In this document: positions 32,637-42,012 of the stretch, one piece after another
How positions within the stretch are numbered: the stretch's first letter is position 1
Layout of the letters: each line of letters begins with the position of its first letter
NCBI RefSeq assembly: GCF_012275575.1
Contig: NZ_NPIH01000245.1
Location: 14,744 to 62,108 of the forward strand
DNA from: Paraburkholderia sp. SG-MS1
GTDB lineage: Bacteria > Pseudomonadota > Gammaproteobacteria > Burkholderiales > Burkholderiaceae
DNA: 47,365 nt
Reading direction: 5' to 3'
Translations under genes and position numbers: made by a program
Notes under the pieces: model-generated
Told to the model about the DNA's origin: nothing
Database searches by the model: none
Seen by the model: only the letters and a program-made list of their open reading frames with translations

Positions 32637-33857
32637 ATGTCAGATACAACGCAACTGGAATCGCGCGTCGCGGCGCCGACGTTACGCCTGCCGTTCGACC
32701 GCGCCGAATACGCCGCCCGCATCGGCAAGACACGCACGGCAATGCAGGCGGCAGGGGTCGAGCTGCTGATCGTGTCCGATCCGACCAACATGGCGTGGCT
32801 CACCGGTTACGACGGCTGGTCGTTCTACGTGCATCAGTGTGTGCTGCTCGCGCTCGACGGCGAACCGGTGTGGTTCGGCCGCGGCCAGGATGCCAACGGC
32901 GCAAAGCGCACGGTGTTCATGCAGCACGAGCAGATCGTGGGTTATCCGGATCATTACGTGCAGTCCCCCGTACGGCATCCGATGGACTACCTCGCCCGCA
33001 ACGTGATTGAGGCGCGCGGCTGGGGCGCGCTCAGGATCGGCGTCGAAATGGATAACTACTATTTCAGCGCTGCGGCCTATCGTTCGCTCGTCGCACACTT
33101 GCCCAACGCGAAATGGCAGGACGCCACCGCGCTCGTGAACTGGCAGCGCGCGGTCAAATCGCCGCGCGAGATCGAATACATGCGCGTCGCCGCACGCATC
33201 GTCGAACGGATGCACGCACATATCGTCGAGCGCATCGAGCCCGGCATGCGCAAGAACGATCTGGTCGCCGAAATTTACGCGACCGGCATCACCGGCGTGG
33301 ACGGCTATGGCGGCGACTACCCGGCGATCGTGCCGCTGCTGCCGACCGGCGCCGACGCCGCCGCGCCGCATCTGACGTGGGACGACACACCGTTCGCGAA
33401 GGACGCCGGCACGTTTTTCGAAATCGCCGGTTGCTTCAAGCGTTACCACTGCCCGCAGTCGCGCACGGTGTACCTCGGCAAGCCGCCGAAGCATTTCATC
33501 GACGGCGAGCGAGCGGTGGTGGAAGGCATCGAGGCAGGGCTGGCCGCGGCGAAGCCGGGCAATACCTGCGAAGACATCGCCAACGCGTTCTTCGCGATGC
33601 TGCACAAATACGGCATCGAAAAGAACAGCCGCTGCGGCTATCCGATCGGTGCGAGCTATCCGCCCGACTGGGGCGAGCGCACGATGAGCCTGCGTCCGGG
33701 GGACAAAACGGTCCTCGAACCGGGTATGGCGTTTCACTTCATGCCGGGCCTGTGGCTCGACGACTGGGGCCTCGAAATCACCGAAAGCATCCTGATCACC
33801 GAGACCGGCGTCGAGACGTTCTGCAACACGCCGCGCAAGCTGTTCGTCAAACCATAA
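32637..33857 (+). CDS. doeA: Ectoine hydrolase DoeA (EutD), M24 fold
   Basis: A 406-residue protein with an N-terminal creatinase-like domain (about residues 20-165, VELLIVSDPTNMAWLTGYDG) and a C-terminal pita-bread domain of peptidase family M24. It opens the ectoine ring to N-alpha-acetyl-L-2,4-diaminobutyrate, with the N-gamma isomer as by-product. Characteristic segments: GVDGYGGDYPAIVPLLPTGA, FFEIAGCFKRYHCPQSRTVY, and PGMAFHFMPGLWLDDWGLEI. GAGGG precedes the ATG. It is divergent from ehuA and followed by an oxidoreductase gene 61 bp downstream. Length and context match DoeA closely. Confidence 0.92.
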   Translation: MSDTTQLESRVAAPTLRLPFDRAEYAARIGKTRTAMQAAGVELLIVSDPTNMAWLTGYDGWSFYVHQCVLLALDGEPVWFGRGQDANGAKRTVFMQHEQIVGYPDHYVQSPVRHPMDYLARNVIEARGWGALRIGVEMDNYYFSAAAYRSLVAHLPNAKWQDATALVNWQRAVKSPREIEYMRVAARIVERMHAHIVERIEPGMRKNDLVAEIYATGITGVDGYGGDYPAIVPLLPTGADAAAPHLTWDDTPFAKDAGTFFEIAGCFKRYHCPQSRTVYLGKPPKHFIDGERAVVEGIEAGLAAAKPGNTCEDIANAFFAMLHKYGIEKNSRCGYPIGASYPPDWGERTMSLRPGDKTVLEPGMAFHFMPGLWLDDWGLEITESILITETGVETFCNTPRKLFVKP

Positions 33858-33876
33858 GATGCCAACCTGAAGGTGC

Positions 33877-33901
33877 TCCCGTTGCGCGCCGCGCAGCGGG
33901 A
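33877..33901 (+). other. Intercistronic hairpin between doeA and the oxidoreductase gene
   Basis: TCCCGTTGCGC-GCC-GCGCAGCGGGA: an 11-bp stem with one G-T wobble and a 3-base loop, 20 bp after the doeA stop, with the next ribosome site just behind it. No T-run. It may stabilise the doeA transcript or reduce read-through. Confidence 0.5.
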
Positions 33902-33918
33902 ATCACGAGAGGAGAACC

Positions 33919-35016
33919 ATGCTTCCAAAGACCATGAAGGCCATCGTGCTGACCGCGCACGGCGGCCTCGATCAACTCGTCTATCGCGACGACGTGCCGG
34001 TTCCTGTGTGCCGGTCGGACGAGGTATTGCTCGACGTCACCGCGTGCGGACTGAACAACACCGACGTATGGGTACGCGAAGGCGCCTATGGCACGGACGA
34101 CGACCCGCAAGCCGTGTCCACCTGGCGGCGCGGCCGCTCGACGCTGTCGTTCCCGCGCATCCAGGGCGCGGACATCGTAGGTCGCGTGGTCGCCGTCGGC
34201 AGCGGAGTCAGCGATGCGCGTCTCGGCGAGCGCGTGATCGTCGATGCGTCGATCTATAACCGCGGCGACGACAGCCTTGCCGATATCGACTACATCGGTC
34301 ACGGCCGCGATGGCGGCTACGCCGAATACACGGCGGTGCCCGCGCAGAGTGCTCATCGCGTCGATTCAACGTATTCCGATGCCGAACTCGCAACCTTCTG
34401 GTGCGCGTATCACACCGGCGAACAGATGCTGGAGCGCGCGGCCGTCGCCGAGGGCGAAACGGTGTTGATCACCGGTGCATCCGGCGGCGTGGGCTCGGCC
34501 ATCATTCAATTGTGCCGGGCGCGCGGCGCGATCCCTTACGCGGTTGTCAGCAAGGGCAAGGAAGAGGCTGTGCTCAAGCTCGGCGCACAAGGCGTGATGC
34601 TTCGCGACAGCGAGGACTTCGCCACGGCGGTCGAACGGATGACAAACGGCCAGCCCGTCGACGTGGTCGCCGATCTGGTCGGCGGCGCGCTGTTCGGCAA
34701 ACTGCTGAACGTGCTGCGCGCCGAAGGCCGTTACACGACGGCGGGCGCGATCGCGGGGCCCGTCGTGCAGCTGGATCTGCGTACGATGTACCTGAAGCAG
34801 CTACAGCTGAACGGATCGTCGCAAGGTACACGCGGTGCGTTCAAACGCGTGCTGGATTATATTCAGGCCGGCACGATCAAGCCAGTACTCGCCGCCACCT
34901 ATCCGCTGTCGATGTTTCATGAAGCGCAGACACAGTTCATGGCAAAGCGCTTTGTGGGCAATATCGTCGTGGTTCCTGACCGGCACTACGGCGAAACCAT
35001 GGCAAAGCAGGCTTGA
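33919..35016 (+). CDS. MDR-superfamily alcohol dehydrogenase/quinone reductase-like protein
   Basis: A 365-residue medium-chain dehydrogenase. The GroES-like part (MKAIVLTAHGGLDQLVYRDD, then CGLNNTDVWVREGAYG) lacks the usual structural-zinc cysteine cluster. The NAD(P)-binding part has ITGASGGVGSAIIQL. GAGGAG precedes the ATG at 33919. It is in one transcript with doeA and ends at a strong terminator, so it belongs to the ectoine island. None of the established ectoine or hydroxyectoine steps needs such an enzyme; possible jobs are reduction or oxidation of a hydroxyectoine-derived intermediate or removal of a reactive aldehyde by-product. Substrate is unknown. Confidence 0.82.
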   Translation: MLPKTMKAIVLTAHGGLDQLVYRDDVPVPVCRSDEVLLDVTACGLNNTDVWVREGAYGTDDDPQAVSTWRRGRSTLSFPRIQGADIVGRVVAVGSGVSDARLGERVIVDASIYNRGDDSLADIDYIGHGRDGGYAEYTAVPAQSAHRVDSTYSDAELATFWCAYHTGEQMLERAAVAEGETVLITGASGGVGSAIIQLCRARGAIPYAVVSKGKEEAVLKLGAQGVMLRDSEDFATAVERMTNGQPVDVVADLVGGALFGKLLNVLRAEGRYTTAGAIAGPVVQLDLRTMYLKQLQLNGSSQGTRGAFKRVLDYIQAGTIKPVLAATYPLSMFHEAQTQFMAKRFVGNIVVVPDRHYGETMAKQA

Positions 35017-35038
35017 ACAGCTGGCAGCAATGATTTGC

Positions 35039-35070
35039 AGCCGGAACCAGCGCGGTTCCGGCTATTTTCT
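35039..35070 (+). terminator. Rho-independent terminator of the doeA-oxidoreductase transcript
   Basis: AGCCGGAACC-AGCGC-GGTTCCGGCT: a perfect 10-bp GC-rich stem with a 5-base loop, followed by ATTTTCT. It stands 22 bp after the oxidoreductase stop and before the convergent doeD gene. Confidence 0.85.
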
Positions 35071-35161
35071 ACTCGATATCATTCCCGTCCATTCGCCAAC
35101 GGATGCGCCGACAGCCGGCAGTGCCGCGACCCACCGCGACACCAACCGGCCCATCTTCACA

Positions 35162-36559
35162 TCAGACAGAAGCGGCTGACGCGAGCACGACGGACGCCAC
35201 CTCATCCACCGCCGCGCGTGCCAGTTTCACGATCTCGTCCACTTCGTTGCGTGACGTGACCAACGGCGGCGCAAAGCCGAGAATATCGCCGTGCGGCATC
35301 GCACGCGCGATCAGACCGCGCTCCAACGCAGCAGCGGAGACGCGTGGCCCGACCTTCAGCGCGGCATCGAACGGCTGACGGCCGTCCTTGTCGGCCATGA
35401 ATTCGAGCGCGGCCAGCATGCCCGCACCACGCACCTCGCCGACCAGCGGATGAGAATCGAACGCTGCATGAAGTTGTTCGAGCAGATAGGCGCCGGTTTG
35501 CGCCGCGTTCTGCGTGAGATTCTCACGCTCGAGAATATCGAGGTTCGCGAGCGCCGCCGCCGCGCAGATCGGATGGCCCGAGTAAGTCCAGCCATGGCCC
35601 ATCGCACCAAATTCCTGCGACGCCTTGTCGATCACGTCCCATACGCGCTCGCTCACGATCACGCCCGATAGCGGCGCATACGCGCTCGTCAGCCCCTTCG
35701 CGACGGTAATCAGATCCGGCGCGATGCCATAGTGTTGCGCACCCATCTTCGAGCCGAGCCGGCCGAAACCGCACACTACCTCGTCGCAGATCAGCAGGAT
35801 GTCGTGCTTCTTCAACACCTGCTGGATGGCCGGCCAATAGCCGGCCGGCGGCGGCAGGATGCCGCCCGTGCCCATCACCGGTTCGGCGATGAACGCGGCG
35901 ACCGTATCGGCGCCTTCCTGCGCGATCAGCTTCTCCAGTTCCTCGACGCAGTACGCCACGAATTGCGCCTCGTTCATGCCGGCTGGTGCGTGCCGGTACC
36001 AATGGGGACACACGGTATGTTTGACGCGCTCGATCGGCAGATCGAAGCATTGATGAAAACTCGGCAAGCCGGTCAGACTGCCGGTGACGATGCCCGAGCC
36101 GTGATAACCCCGTTGCCGGGAAATGATCTTCTTTTTGTTCGGACGGCCCTTCACGTTGTTGTAGTACCAGACGAGCTTGATCTGAGTTTCGTTCGCATCC
36201 GAACCGGACATGCCGTAATACACCTTCTTCATGCCCTGCGGCGCCCAATCGATAATGCGCGCCGACAATTCGATGATCGTGTCCGTCGAGTGGCCCACAT
36301 ACGTGTGATAGTAAGCCAGTTTCTTCGCCTGCTCGTAGATCGCTTCGGCGACCTCGGTGCGGCCGTAGCCGATATTCACGCAGTACAGACCGGCGAACGC
36401 GTCGATATACGACTTGCCCTGATGATCTTCGATGCGGATGCCTTTCGCGCCGGTCACGATGCGCCCGGGCAGCGCTCCGCTCGCGTGATCGTGGGCATGC
36501 GTCGACGGATGCATGAAGTGCGCGCGGTCGGCGTCGAAGAGTTGATCGAGTGGGGTCAT
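35162..36559 (-). CDS. doeD: L-2,4-diaminobutyrate transaminase DoeD
   Basis: A 465-residue class III (omega) aminotransferase. The PLP lysine is Lys288 in ITVAKGLTSAY, and Asp259 in ICDEVVCGFGRLG contacts the pyridine nitrogen; the phosphate-binding GMSGSDANET segment is at about 116-124. In ectoine catabolism it moves the gamma-amino group of 2,4-diaminobutyrate to an acceptor, giving aspartate semialdehyde. AAGGAG precedes the ATG. doeC lies 41 bp upstream on the same strand. Closely related transaminases act on beta-alanine or pyruvate, so the exact substrate depends on context, which here is complete. Confidence 0.88.
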   Translation of the reverse strand: MTPLDQLFDADRAHFMHPSTHAHDHASGALPGRIVTGAKGIRIEDHQGKSYIDAFAGLYCVNIGYGRTEVAEAIYEQAKKLAYYHTYVGHSTDTIIELSARIIDWAPQGMKKVYYGMSGSDANETQIKLVWYYNNVKGRPNKKKIISRQRGYHGSGIVTGSLTGLPSFHQCFDLPIERVKHTVCPHWYRHAPAGMNEAQFVAYCVEELEKLIAQEGADTVAAFIAEPVMGTGGILPPPAGYWPAIQQVLKKHDILLICDEVVCGFGRLGSKMGAQHYGIAPDLITVAKGLTSAYAPLSGVIVSERVWDVIDKASQEFGAMGHGWTYSGHPICAAAALANLDILERENLTQNAAQTGAYLLEQLHAAFDSHPLVGEVRGAGMLAALEFMADKDGRQPFDAALKVGPRVSAAALERGLIARAMPHGDILGFAPPLVTSRNEVDEIVKLARAAVDEVASVVLASAASV

Positions 36560-36600
36560 CGGAAGCTCCTTCGTGTGATCGATGGATGAGTTGGATGGGC

Positions 36601-38109
36601 TCAGGCCGTGGCAGCCGCCATACGGTGAGCGGGAACGCTGTCGGCAACCGGCAAACCGAGTTGGCCCAGGCAGAAATAGCGGGTTTCGACAAACGGCTCG
36701 AAGCCTTCGGCCCCGCCTTCACGGCCGAGGCCCGACGCCTTGACGCCGCCGAACGGAATCGGCGCGCCGGTGAATTTCGCGCCGTTGACCGACACCATTG
36801 CGAAGTCGAGACGGCGAATCAGTTGAAACACCGTATTGAGGTCTCGCGCGCAGACATAAGCGGCCAGACCGTATTCAGTATCGTTCGCGCGTTCGACGAC
36901 TTCATCGAGCGAGTCGAACGGCGACACTGCGGAGATCGGCGCGAAGTTTTCTTCGTCGTAAATGCGCATGCCGGGAGCGGCGTCCGCGACCACCGTCGGC
37001 TCGAAGAACCAGCCGCCGCGCTCATGTGCTTTTCCGCCAGCAGTGATGCGCGCACCCTTGGCCTGCGCGTCGGCGACGCGCTGGGCCGTGCTGTCGAACG
37101 CGGCTTGATGCATCAACGGACCGACGTCCACTTCGCTCTCGTAGGCAGCACCGACCTTCAGCGCTTTCACGGCTTCGCTGTATTGCGTGACGAACGCTTC
37201 GTACAGCGGCCGCGCGACGAAGATGCGATTGGCCGCGCAGCAGTCTTGACCGGAGGTCTGAAACTTCGCCGCGACCGCCACGCGCACGGCCTGATCGAGA
37301 TCGGCGTCGCCGGTCACGATAAAGGGCGCATTGCCGCCGAGTTCCAAAGCGGTTTTCTTGATACCGGCGCGGGCCGCGCACTGCATGACCAATGCGCCGA
37401 CGCGAGTCGAACCGGTGAAGCTCACCGAGCGCACCCGGTTATCGCCCACCAGGGTTTCCATCGCCATTTGCGGCTCGCCGAGCACGACGTTGAATACGCC
37501 GGCGGGAAAGCCCGCTTCTTCGGCCAGCTGCGCGAGCGCCAGCGCGGAGAATGGCGTTTCATGCGCGGGCTTCACGACCACGGTGCAACCGGCAGCGAGC
37601 GCCGCGGCCGCTTTGCGCGTGATCATCGCGCACGGGAAGTTCCATGGCGTGATCAGCGCCGCGACGCCGACGGGCTCCATCATCGTGCCGAGATGCGCGC
37701 CGTCGATATGCGTCGGAATCGTGCGGCCATTCAGGCGACGCGCTTCGTGGGCGAACCATTCGACGAAACTGGCGCCGTAGGCGATTTCGCCGCGCGCTTC
37801 GGCGAGCGGCTTGCCCTGTTCGAGCGACAGAATCGCGGCCAGATCATGCTGATGACGCAGGATCAGCTCGTGCCAGCGCAGCAATAGTGCGGAACGCTGG
37901 CCAACCGGCAGCCAGCGCCACGTCGAGAACGCGGTGTGCGCCGCATCCACTGCTTCGGTAATCTGGGCGGCGTCGAGCATCGGCACGTGGCCGAGTACCT
38001 GCTGATCCGCGGGATTCTGCACGGCAACGCTGGCGGCGCTCGCGCTATGGAGCCAGCGTCCATCGACGTAGCACAGCGATTTGAATAGAACCGGATGACC
38101 CAGCAACAT
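36601..38109 (-). CDS. doeC: Aldehyde dehydrogenase DoeC (aspartate-semialdehyde dehydrogenase of ectoine catabolism)
   Basis: A 502-residue NAD(P)-dependent aldehyde dehydrogenase of the succinate-semialdehyde type. Catalytic Cys290 (GQDC), Glu256 (ALELGGNAP), the cofactor loop FTGSTRVG and ITPWNFP are all intact. It would oxidise aspartate semialdehyde to aspartate, the last step before central metabolism. An AGGAGG site lies upstream of the ATG at 38109; the open frame upstream of it has no ribosome site. A 144-bp gap separates it from doeX, longer than the other spacings in this run, so a separate promoter for doeC-doeD is possible. Succinate semialdehyde is an alternative substrate. Confidence 0.86.
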   Translation of the reverse strand: MLLGHPVLFKSLCYVDGRWLHSASAASVAVQNPADQQVLGHVPMLDAAQITEAVDAAHTAFSTWRWLPVGQRSALLLRWHELILRHQHDLAAILSLEQGKPLAEARGEIAYGASFVEWFAHEARRLNGRTIPTHIDGAHLGTMMEPVGVAALITPWNFPCAMITRKAAAALAAGCTVVVKPAHETPFSALALAQLAEEAGFPAGVFNVVLGEPQMAMETLVGDNRVRSVSFTGSTRVGALVMQCAARAGIKKTALELGGNAPFIVTGDADLDQAVRVAVAAKFQTSGQDCCAANRIFVARPLYEAFVTQYSEAVKALKVGAAYESEVDVGPLMHQAAFDSTAQRVADAQAKGARITAGGKAHERGGWFFEPTVVADAAPGMRIYDEENFAPISAVSPFDSLDEVVERANDTEYGLAAYVCARDLNTVFQLIRRLDFAMVSVNGAKFTGAPIPFGGVKASGLGREGGAEGFEPFVETRYFCLGQLGLPVADSVPAHRMAAATA

Positions 38110-38253
38110 GACCGCCTCCTGTCTGCGATGTATGCCTGTCACTGTACGTGCTGCGGTGCTGCGTTTTTTTCGGTTGATGCGCGGTGAAGCGTGGGATTTT
38201 TTCTGGATTTCGCAGCGACTTAGGGTGATTTTCTGGCGTGCGCGGCGAGCGCT

Positions 38254-38745
38254 TCATATGCTGTCGCCGATATGCTCTTGCGCCCAATCCGGCAAATCTT
38301 CCACGCCGCTTTTCACCACCTTCGTGACGACATAGGTAAAGTACTTTTCGATGCCCAGTTCGTCGGTCAGCAGCGAATCGATAAAGCGCTGATAGTGGTC
38401 GATATCGCGCGACATCACGTGCATCACATAGTCGACGCCACCGCCTGTCGCGTGACATTGCACGACCTGTGGGGCCGCGGCAATGCGCTCTTCGAAGCGC
38501 CGCATGTCGTGCGCGGTATGGCGCGCGAGTGTGACTTCCACCACCACGCGGCTGCCCTTGAACGCGCCCACCCAGTCGATATCGGCGCGATAACCGCGAA
38601 TCACGCCGGCCTCTTCCAGACGCTTGACCCGTTCCCATGCAGGCGATATCGACAGATTGATCTCCTCGGCCAGACGCGACTTCGTGATGCGTCCGTCGCG
38701 CGCGAGGATGCGCAGGATCGCGAGATCGTAGCGGTCGAGTTTCAT
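38254..38745 (-). CDS. doeX: AsnC/Lrp-family regulator DoeX
   Basis: A 163-residue Lrp-type protein: N-terminal HTH (DLAILRILARDGRITKSRLA, then NLSISPAWERVKRLEEAGVI) and C-terminal RAM ligand-binding domain (ARHTAHDMRRFEERIAAAPQ). It begins 7 bp after the doeB stop, so it is coupled to the eut-doe operon. In Halomonas DoeX binds near the doe genes; in marine bacteria asnC accompanies enuR as a second regulator. Here it probably gives amino-acid-responsive tuning on top of EnuR. Confidence 0.88.
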   Translation of the reverse strand: MKLDRYDLAILRILARDGRITKSRLAEEINLSISPAWERVKRLEEAGVIRGYRADIDWVGAFKGSRVVVEVTLARHTAHDMRRFEERIAAAPQVVQCHATGGGVDYVMHVMSRDIDHYQRFIDSLLTDELGIEKYFTYVVTKVVKSGVEDLPDWAQEHIGDSI

Positions 38746-38752
38746 CGGATGC

Positions 38753-39796
38753 TCACACCGTCACCGGGATGCCGCGTTCGACGACGTCTGCCACCACCGC
38801 CACCGTATCGCCGACTCGCACGAGCCCTGGAAAATGCCGTGCCGCGAGCATGCCCGCGCGGCGAGCGCGGTATTCGACGGGCGCGACACCGGTGCGCGAC
38901 GCGTCGTAAATCCGCGCGATGACTTCACCGCTTTTGACCGTTTCGCCGAGATCCTTGCATAGCTCCAGCAGACCGTCGTGCTCGCTCGTCGTGAAGCAGG
39001 TGCCGTCGGGCATGTCGAGCAGCGTCGTCGTACGTGCGCGCCCGGTCTCGTGCGGCGCATGCTGTTCGCCGTCGTGTTGGTTGAGAATACCGGCATGCTG
39101 CAGGAAGCCCCGCACGCCGCACTCCGCCACCGCGACGCTTTGCACCGTCGCCGTGCCGCCGCCGCCGAGTTCCGTCGACACGAACACCTTGCCCGCATCT
39201 TCGGCCGCCGTGTCGTACAGGCCGACACTATCGAGTTCGAGCATTCGCATCGAATACGGCGCGCCGAATGCGCGCATCGCCGCTTCGCAGCGAGCCTGCT
39301 GAGCCGCATCGGGCAACAGGTGAATGGCGGCGAACGGCACGAAGTCGAGCGTGCGGCCACCGGCGTGCAGATCGAGCACGTAATCGGCGAGCGGCAGCAG
39401 ATAGCGCTGAAAATAGTCGGCGATCTTTTCGGTGATCGTGCCGTCCGGCTTGCCCGGGAAACTGCGATTCAGGTTGCCGCGATCGATCGGCGACGTGCGG
39501 CTGCCTGCGCGAAAGGCGGGAAAATTCATGAACGGTACGATGATCACACGCCCAGTGACGTCTTTCGCCTTCAACGACCCGGCCAGTTTCGACAACGCAA
39601 TCGGACCTTCGTATTCGTCGCCGTGATTGCCGCCGGTAAGGAGCGCGGTCGGTCCTGCGCCGTTGCGGACCACGGTGAGCGGAATCATTTCCGCGCCCCA
39701 CGCTGACCCGTCGTGCGAATGGGGCAGCTTCAGAAAGCCGTGCTGTTCGCCGTCCGCGTTGAAATCGACCGTTGGTTGAATAGGTGATGCCCGCAT
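38753..39796 (-). CDS. doeB: N-alpha-acetyl-L-2,4-diaminobutyrate deacetylase DoeB (EutE)
   Basis: A 347-residue zinc deacylase of the AstE/AspA (M14-like) family. Zinc ligands: His58 and Glu61 in GGNHGDEYEG, and His144 in LDLHAGG. The C-terminal beta domain ends GIPVTV. It releases acetate from the acetylated diaminobutyrate made by DoeA. I chose the ATG at 39796 because AGGAG lies eight bases upstream; a GTG at 39802 is too close to that site. It lies between eutC (109-bp gap) and doeX. Confidence 0.9.
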   Translation of the reverse strand: MRASPIQPTVDFNADGEQHGFLKLPHSHDGSAWGAEMIPLTVVRNGAGPTALLTGGNHGDEYEGPIALSKLAGSLKAKDVTGRVIIVPFMNFPAFRAGSRTSPIDRGNLNRSFPGKPDGTITEKIADYFQRYLLPLADYVLDLHAGGRTLDFVPFAAIHLLPDAAQQARCEAAMRAFGAPYSMRMLELDSVGLYDTAAEDAGKVFVSTELGGGGTATVQSVAVAECGVRGFLQHAGILNQHDGEQHAPHETGRARTTTLLDMPDGTCFTTSEHDGLLELCKDLGETVKSGEVIARIYDASRTGVAPVEYRARRAGMLAARHFPGLVRVGDTVAVVADVVERGIPVTV

Positions 39797-39905
39797 CTGC
39801 ACTGCTCCTTCACGAGCCGCTCACGCGGCGTTGCTCATAACGCTTCGGCGACGGAGCCACGCTCCCGTGCCGTTCCAGTTGGATCGCCCCTGATGTTGTC
39901 GACGC

Positions 39906-40907
39906 TCAGCGTTTTACGTCATTGCGGAAAGTCGCACCGACGCCCGCCGCGCGCGCCCGCTTCACTGCGAGCGTGGCTATCGCGGTGTCTTGCGCGCCGG
40001 TGCCGGTCAGATCGCACAGGGTGATGTCTGCGTCATTCGCACGGCCGAGTGCCTGTTGCGCAATCACCTGGCCCAGTTCCGTTATCACGGCGTCGGCTGA
40101 TAGCACGCCCGCGTCCAGCGCGTGATGCAGTTCGCCCAGCACGCGCGTTTGCTGCGCGCGGTCGCACACGTAGCGCACCGCCGCCAATGCCGCCGGCGCG
40201 ATTTCATTTTTGTGCTCGGCATCCGAACCCATCGCTGTGATGTGCAAACCGGGGTGCAAGTCGGCGGCTTCGATCAGCGGCGAGCGGCTTGGTGTGGTGG
40301 TGATCGCGACATCCGCCTCGGCGAGCGCATGGTGAACATCGCGCGCGACGTCGCATCGCACGCCGAGCGAGGCGCTCATCTGTTCCGCAAAAGCCCGCGC
40401 ACTGGCGGCGTTGCGCGCCCACACGCGCACCTGCTCCACGCGCCGCACCAGCATGAGCGCCCGCAATTGCAAACGCGCTTGCTCGCCGGCACCCAGCACC
40501 GCGACTTGCGGCGTGTGCGGCTTCGCCAACCAACGCGCCGCGACCGCGCCCGCGGCTGCCGTGCGCACCGCCGTCAGGTAGCCGTTGTCGAGCAGCACCG
40601 CCTCGGTCAGACCGGTCTTCGCCGACAACACCAGCATCAACCCGTTCAGACTCGGCAACCCGAGCGACGGATTGTCGAAAAAGCCGGGGCTCACCTTGAT
40701 CGCGAGGCTATCGAAGCGTGGCAGCCACGCCGTCTTGACGTCGATTTCGCCGTTATGGTCAGGCAGGTCGAGACGAAGGATCGGCGGCATCGCGACGGCT
40801 TCGGTTGCGAGCGCGAGGAAGGCCGCTTCCACCTGATCGATGGCGGCAAGATCGAGCGGCACGAGCTTGCGAAGCTCGGTTTCGCCGAGGAGCGTGATGG
40901 AAGTCAT
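39906..40907 (-). CDS. eutC: Ornithine cyclodeaminase-family protein EutC
   Basis: A 333-residue member of the ornithine cyclodeaminase/mu-crystallin family. The Rossmann motif is VAVLGAGEQARLQLRAL, with substrate-loop segments VKVSPGF-like (AIKVSPGFFDN) and NGLMLVLSAKTG. In ectoine clusters it is EutC, working with EutA and EutB on hydroxyectoine. Its ATG overlaps the eutB stop (ATGA), a sign of tight translational coupling. The family also contains true ornithine cyclodeaminases and ketimine reductases; the assignment depends on eutB next to it. Confidence 0.87.
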   Translation of the reverse strand: MTSITLLGETELRKLVPLDLAAIDQVEAAFLALATEAVAMPPILRLDLPDHNGEIDVKTAWLPRFDSLAIKVSPGFFDNPSLGLPSLNGLMLVLSAKTGLTEAVLLDNGYLTAVRTAAAGAVAARWLAKPHTPQVAVLGAGEQARLQLRALMLVRRVEQVRVWARNAASARAFAEQMSASLGVRCDVARDVHHALAEADVAITTTPSRSPLIEAADLHPGLHITAMGSDAEHKNEIAPAALAAVRYVCDRAQQTRVLGELHHALDAGVLSADAVITELGQVIAQQALGRANDADITLCDLTGTGAQDTAIATLAVKRARAAGVGATFRNDVKR

Positions 40908-41923
40908 AGCGTGGAGTGCGGGTCGGGTCGCGTCGAAGTGGCATCGACGATCCGCCTATGCAGATCCATATCGATGTTGGCGCCGGTCACGATGAGCACG
41001 AGCGGCCCCCGCGCAATCCGCTCAGCAGGCAGCACGCCATCGAGCACCGCGGCGATGCCCACCGCCGCCGCGCCTTCCACGACGAGCCGTTCCTGCCGGT
41101 AGGCATGCGCGATGCCGCGCGCAATCGACGCTTCGTCGAGCAGCACGGTCTGGTCGATCAGGTCGCGCGTGAACGCGTACGTGTAGCGGTTTTCGAGCCC
41201 GATGCCGCCGCCGAGCGAATCCGCGAGCGTTTCGACCTCTTCGACCAGCACCGGCTGCCCGGCCGCGAGGCTCGCGTGCATCGCGGCGCCGCGCGCCATC
41301 GTCACGCCGGCGAGGCCGACCGCAGGGTTCGCGCTTTTAGCGGCGAACGCCACGCCCGCGAACAACCCACCGCCCGAAAGCGGCACGACGATATTGGCGA
41401 CATCCGGCAACGCCTCGATGATCTCCAGCCCGATCGTCGCCTGCCCGGCGATCACATGGGGATCGTCGAATGGCGGGACATAGGCGAAGCCTTCTTCGCG
41501 CACGAGTCTCAGCGCGTCGTGTTCGGCCTCATCCTGGCTTTTTCCGACAATCCGCACGTGCGCCCCGAGGGCGCGCACGGCATCGACTTTATTGGCGGGC
41601 ACGAGTGCCGACATGCAGACGGTCGCGTCGAGACCTAGCGTGCGAGCCGCATGCGCAACCGCGCGGCCATGATTGCCCGTCGAGGCGGTCACGACTTGCC
41701 GGCAGCCCTGTTGCGCAAGGTGAGCGAGCGCGTTAGTCGCGCCGCGCACCTTGAAACTGCCGGTCGGCTGCACGGTCTCCAGTTTGAGAAAGACCGGCAC
41801 GCCCGCGATCGCCGCCAGGCTCGGCGATTCAACCAGAGGTGCGTGACGGACATGCCCCTGGAGACGGCGACGCGCGCGGTAGATATCGGCCAACGATAGA
41901 TCGGCCTGCGAAGGAACGGACAT
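40904..41923 (-). CDS. eutB: PLP-dependent threonine dehydratase-like protein EutB
   Basis: A 339-residue fold-type II PLP enzyme of the threonine/serine dehydratase family, with Lys58 in TGSFKVRGATN as the Schiff-base lysine, the asparagine loop TASTGNHGRAVAHA and the phosphate loop PLSGGGLFAG. No C-terminal ACT domain, as in catabolic or hydroxyectoine-type members. Proposed to act with EutA and EutC to remove the 5-hydroxyl of hydroxyectoine. First gene of the eutBC-doeBX run; the candidate EnuR-controlled promoter module lies at 42013-42056, about 90 bp upstream. Confidence 0.88.
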   Translation of the reverse strand: MSVPSQADLSLADIYRARRRLQGHVRHAPLVESPSLAAIAGVPVFLKLETVQPTGSFKVRGATNALAHLAQQGCRQVVTASTGNHGRAVAHAARTLGLDATVCMSALVPANKVDAVRALGAHVRIVGKSQDEAEHDALRLVREEGFAYVPPFDDPHVIAGQATIGLEIIEALPDVANIVVPLSGGGLFAGVAFAAKSANPAVGLAGVTMARGAAMHASLAAGQPVLVEEVETLADSLGGGIGLENRYTYAFTRDLIDQTVLLDEASIARGIAHAYRQERLVVEGAAAVGIAAVLDGVLPAERIARGPLVLIVTGANIDMDLHRRIVDATSTRPDPHSTL

Positions 41924-42012
41924 GGACCTGGCTCTGCACGAAAGGGTTCGCTTCCGATGCCGCCGTACCTTCCTGTCACGTTAGGGGCGGCTGCATCGTT
42001 CTCAGTCCGGCC

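Noticed and set aside
36550..37887. Plus-strand open frame of 445 codons
   Set aside because: Antisense of doeC; no protein features.
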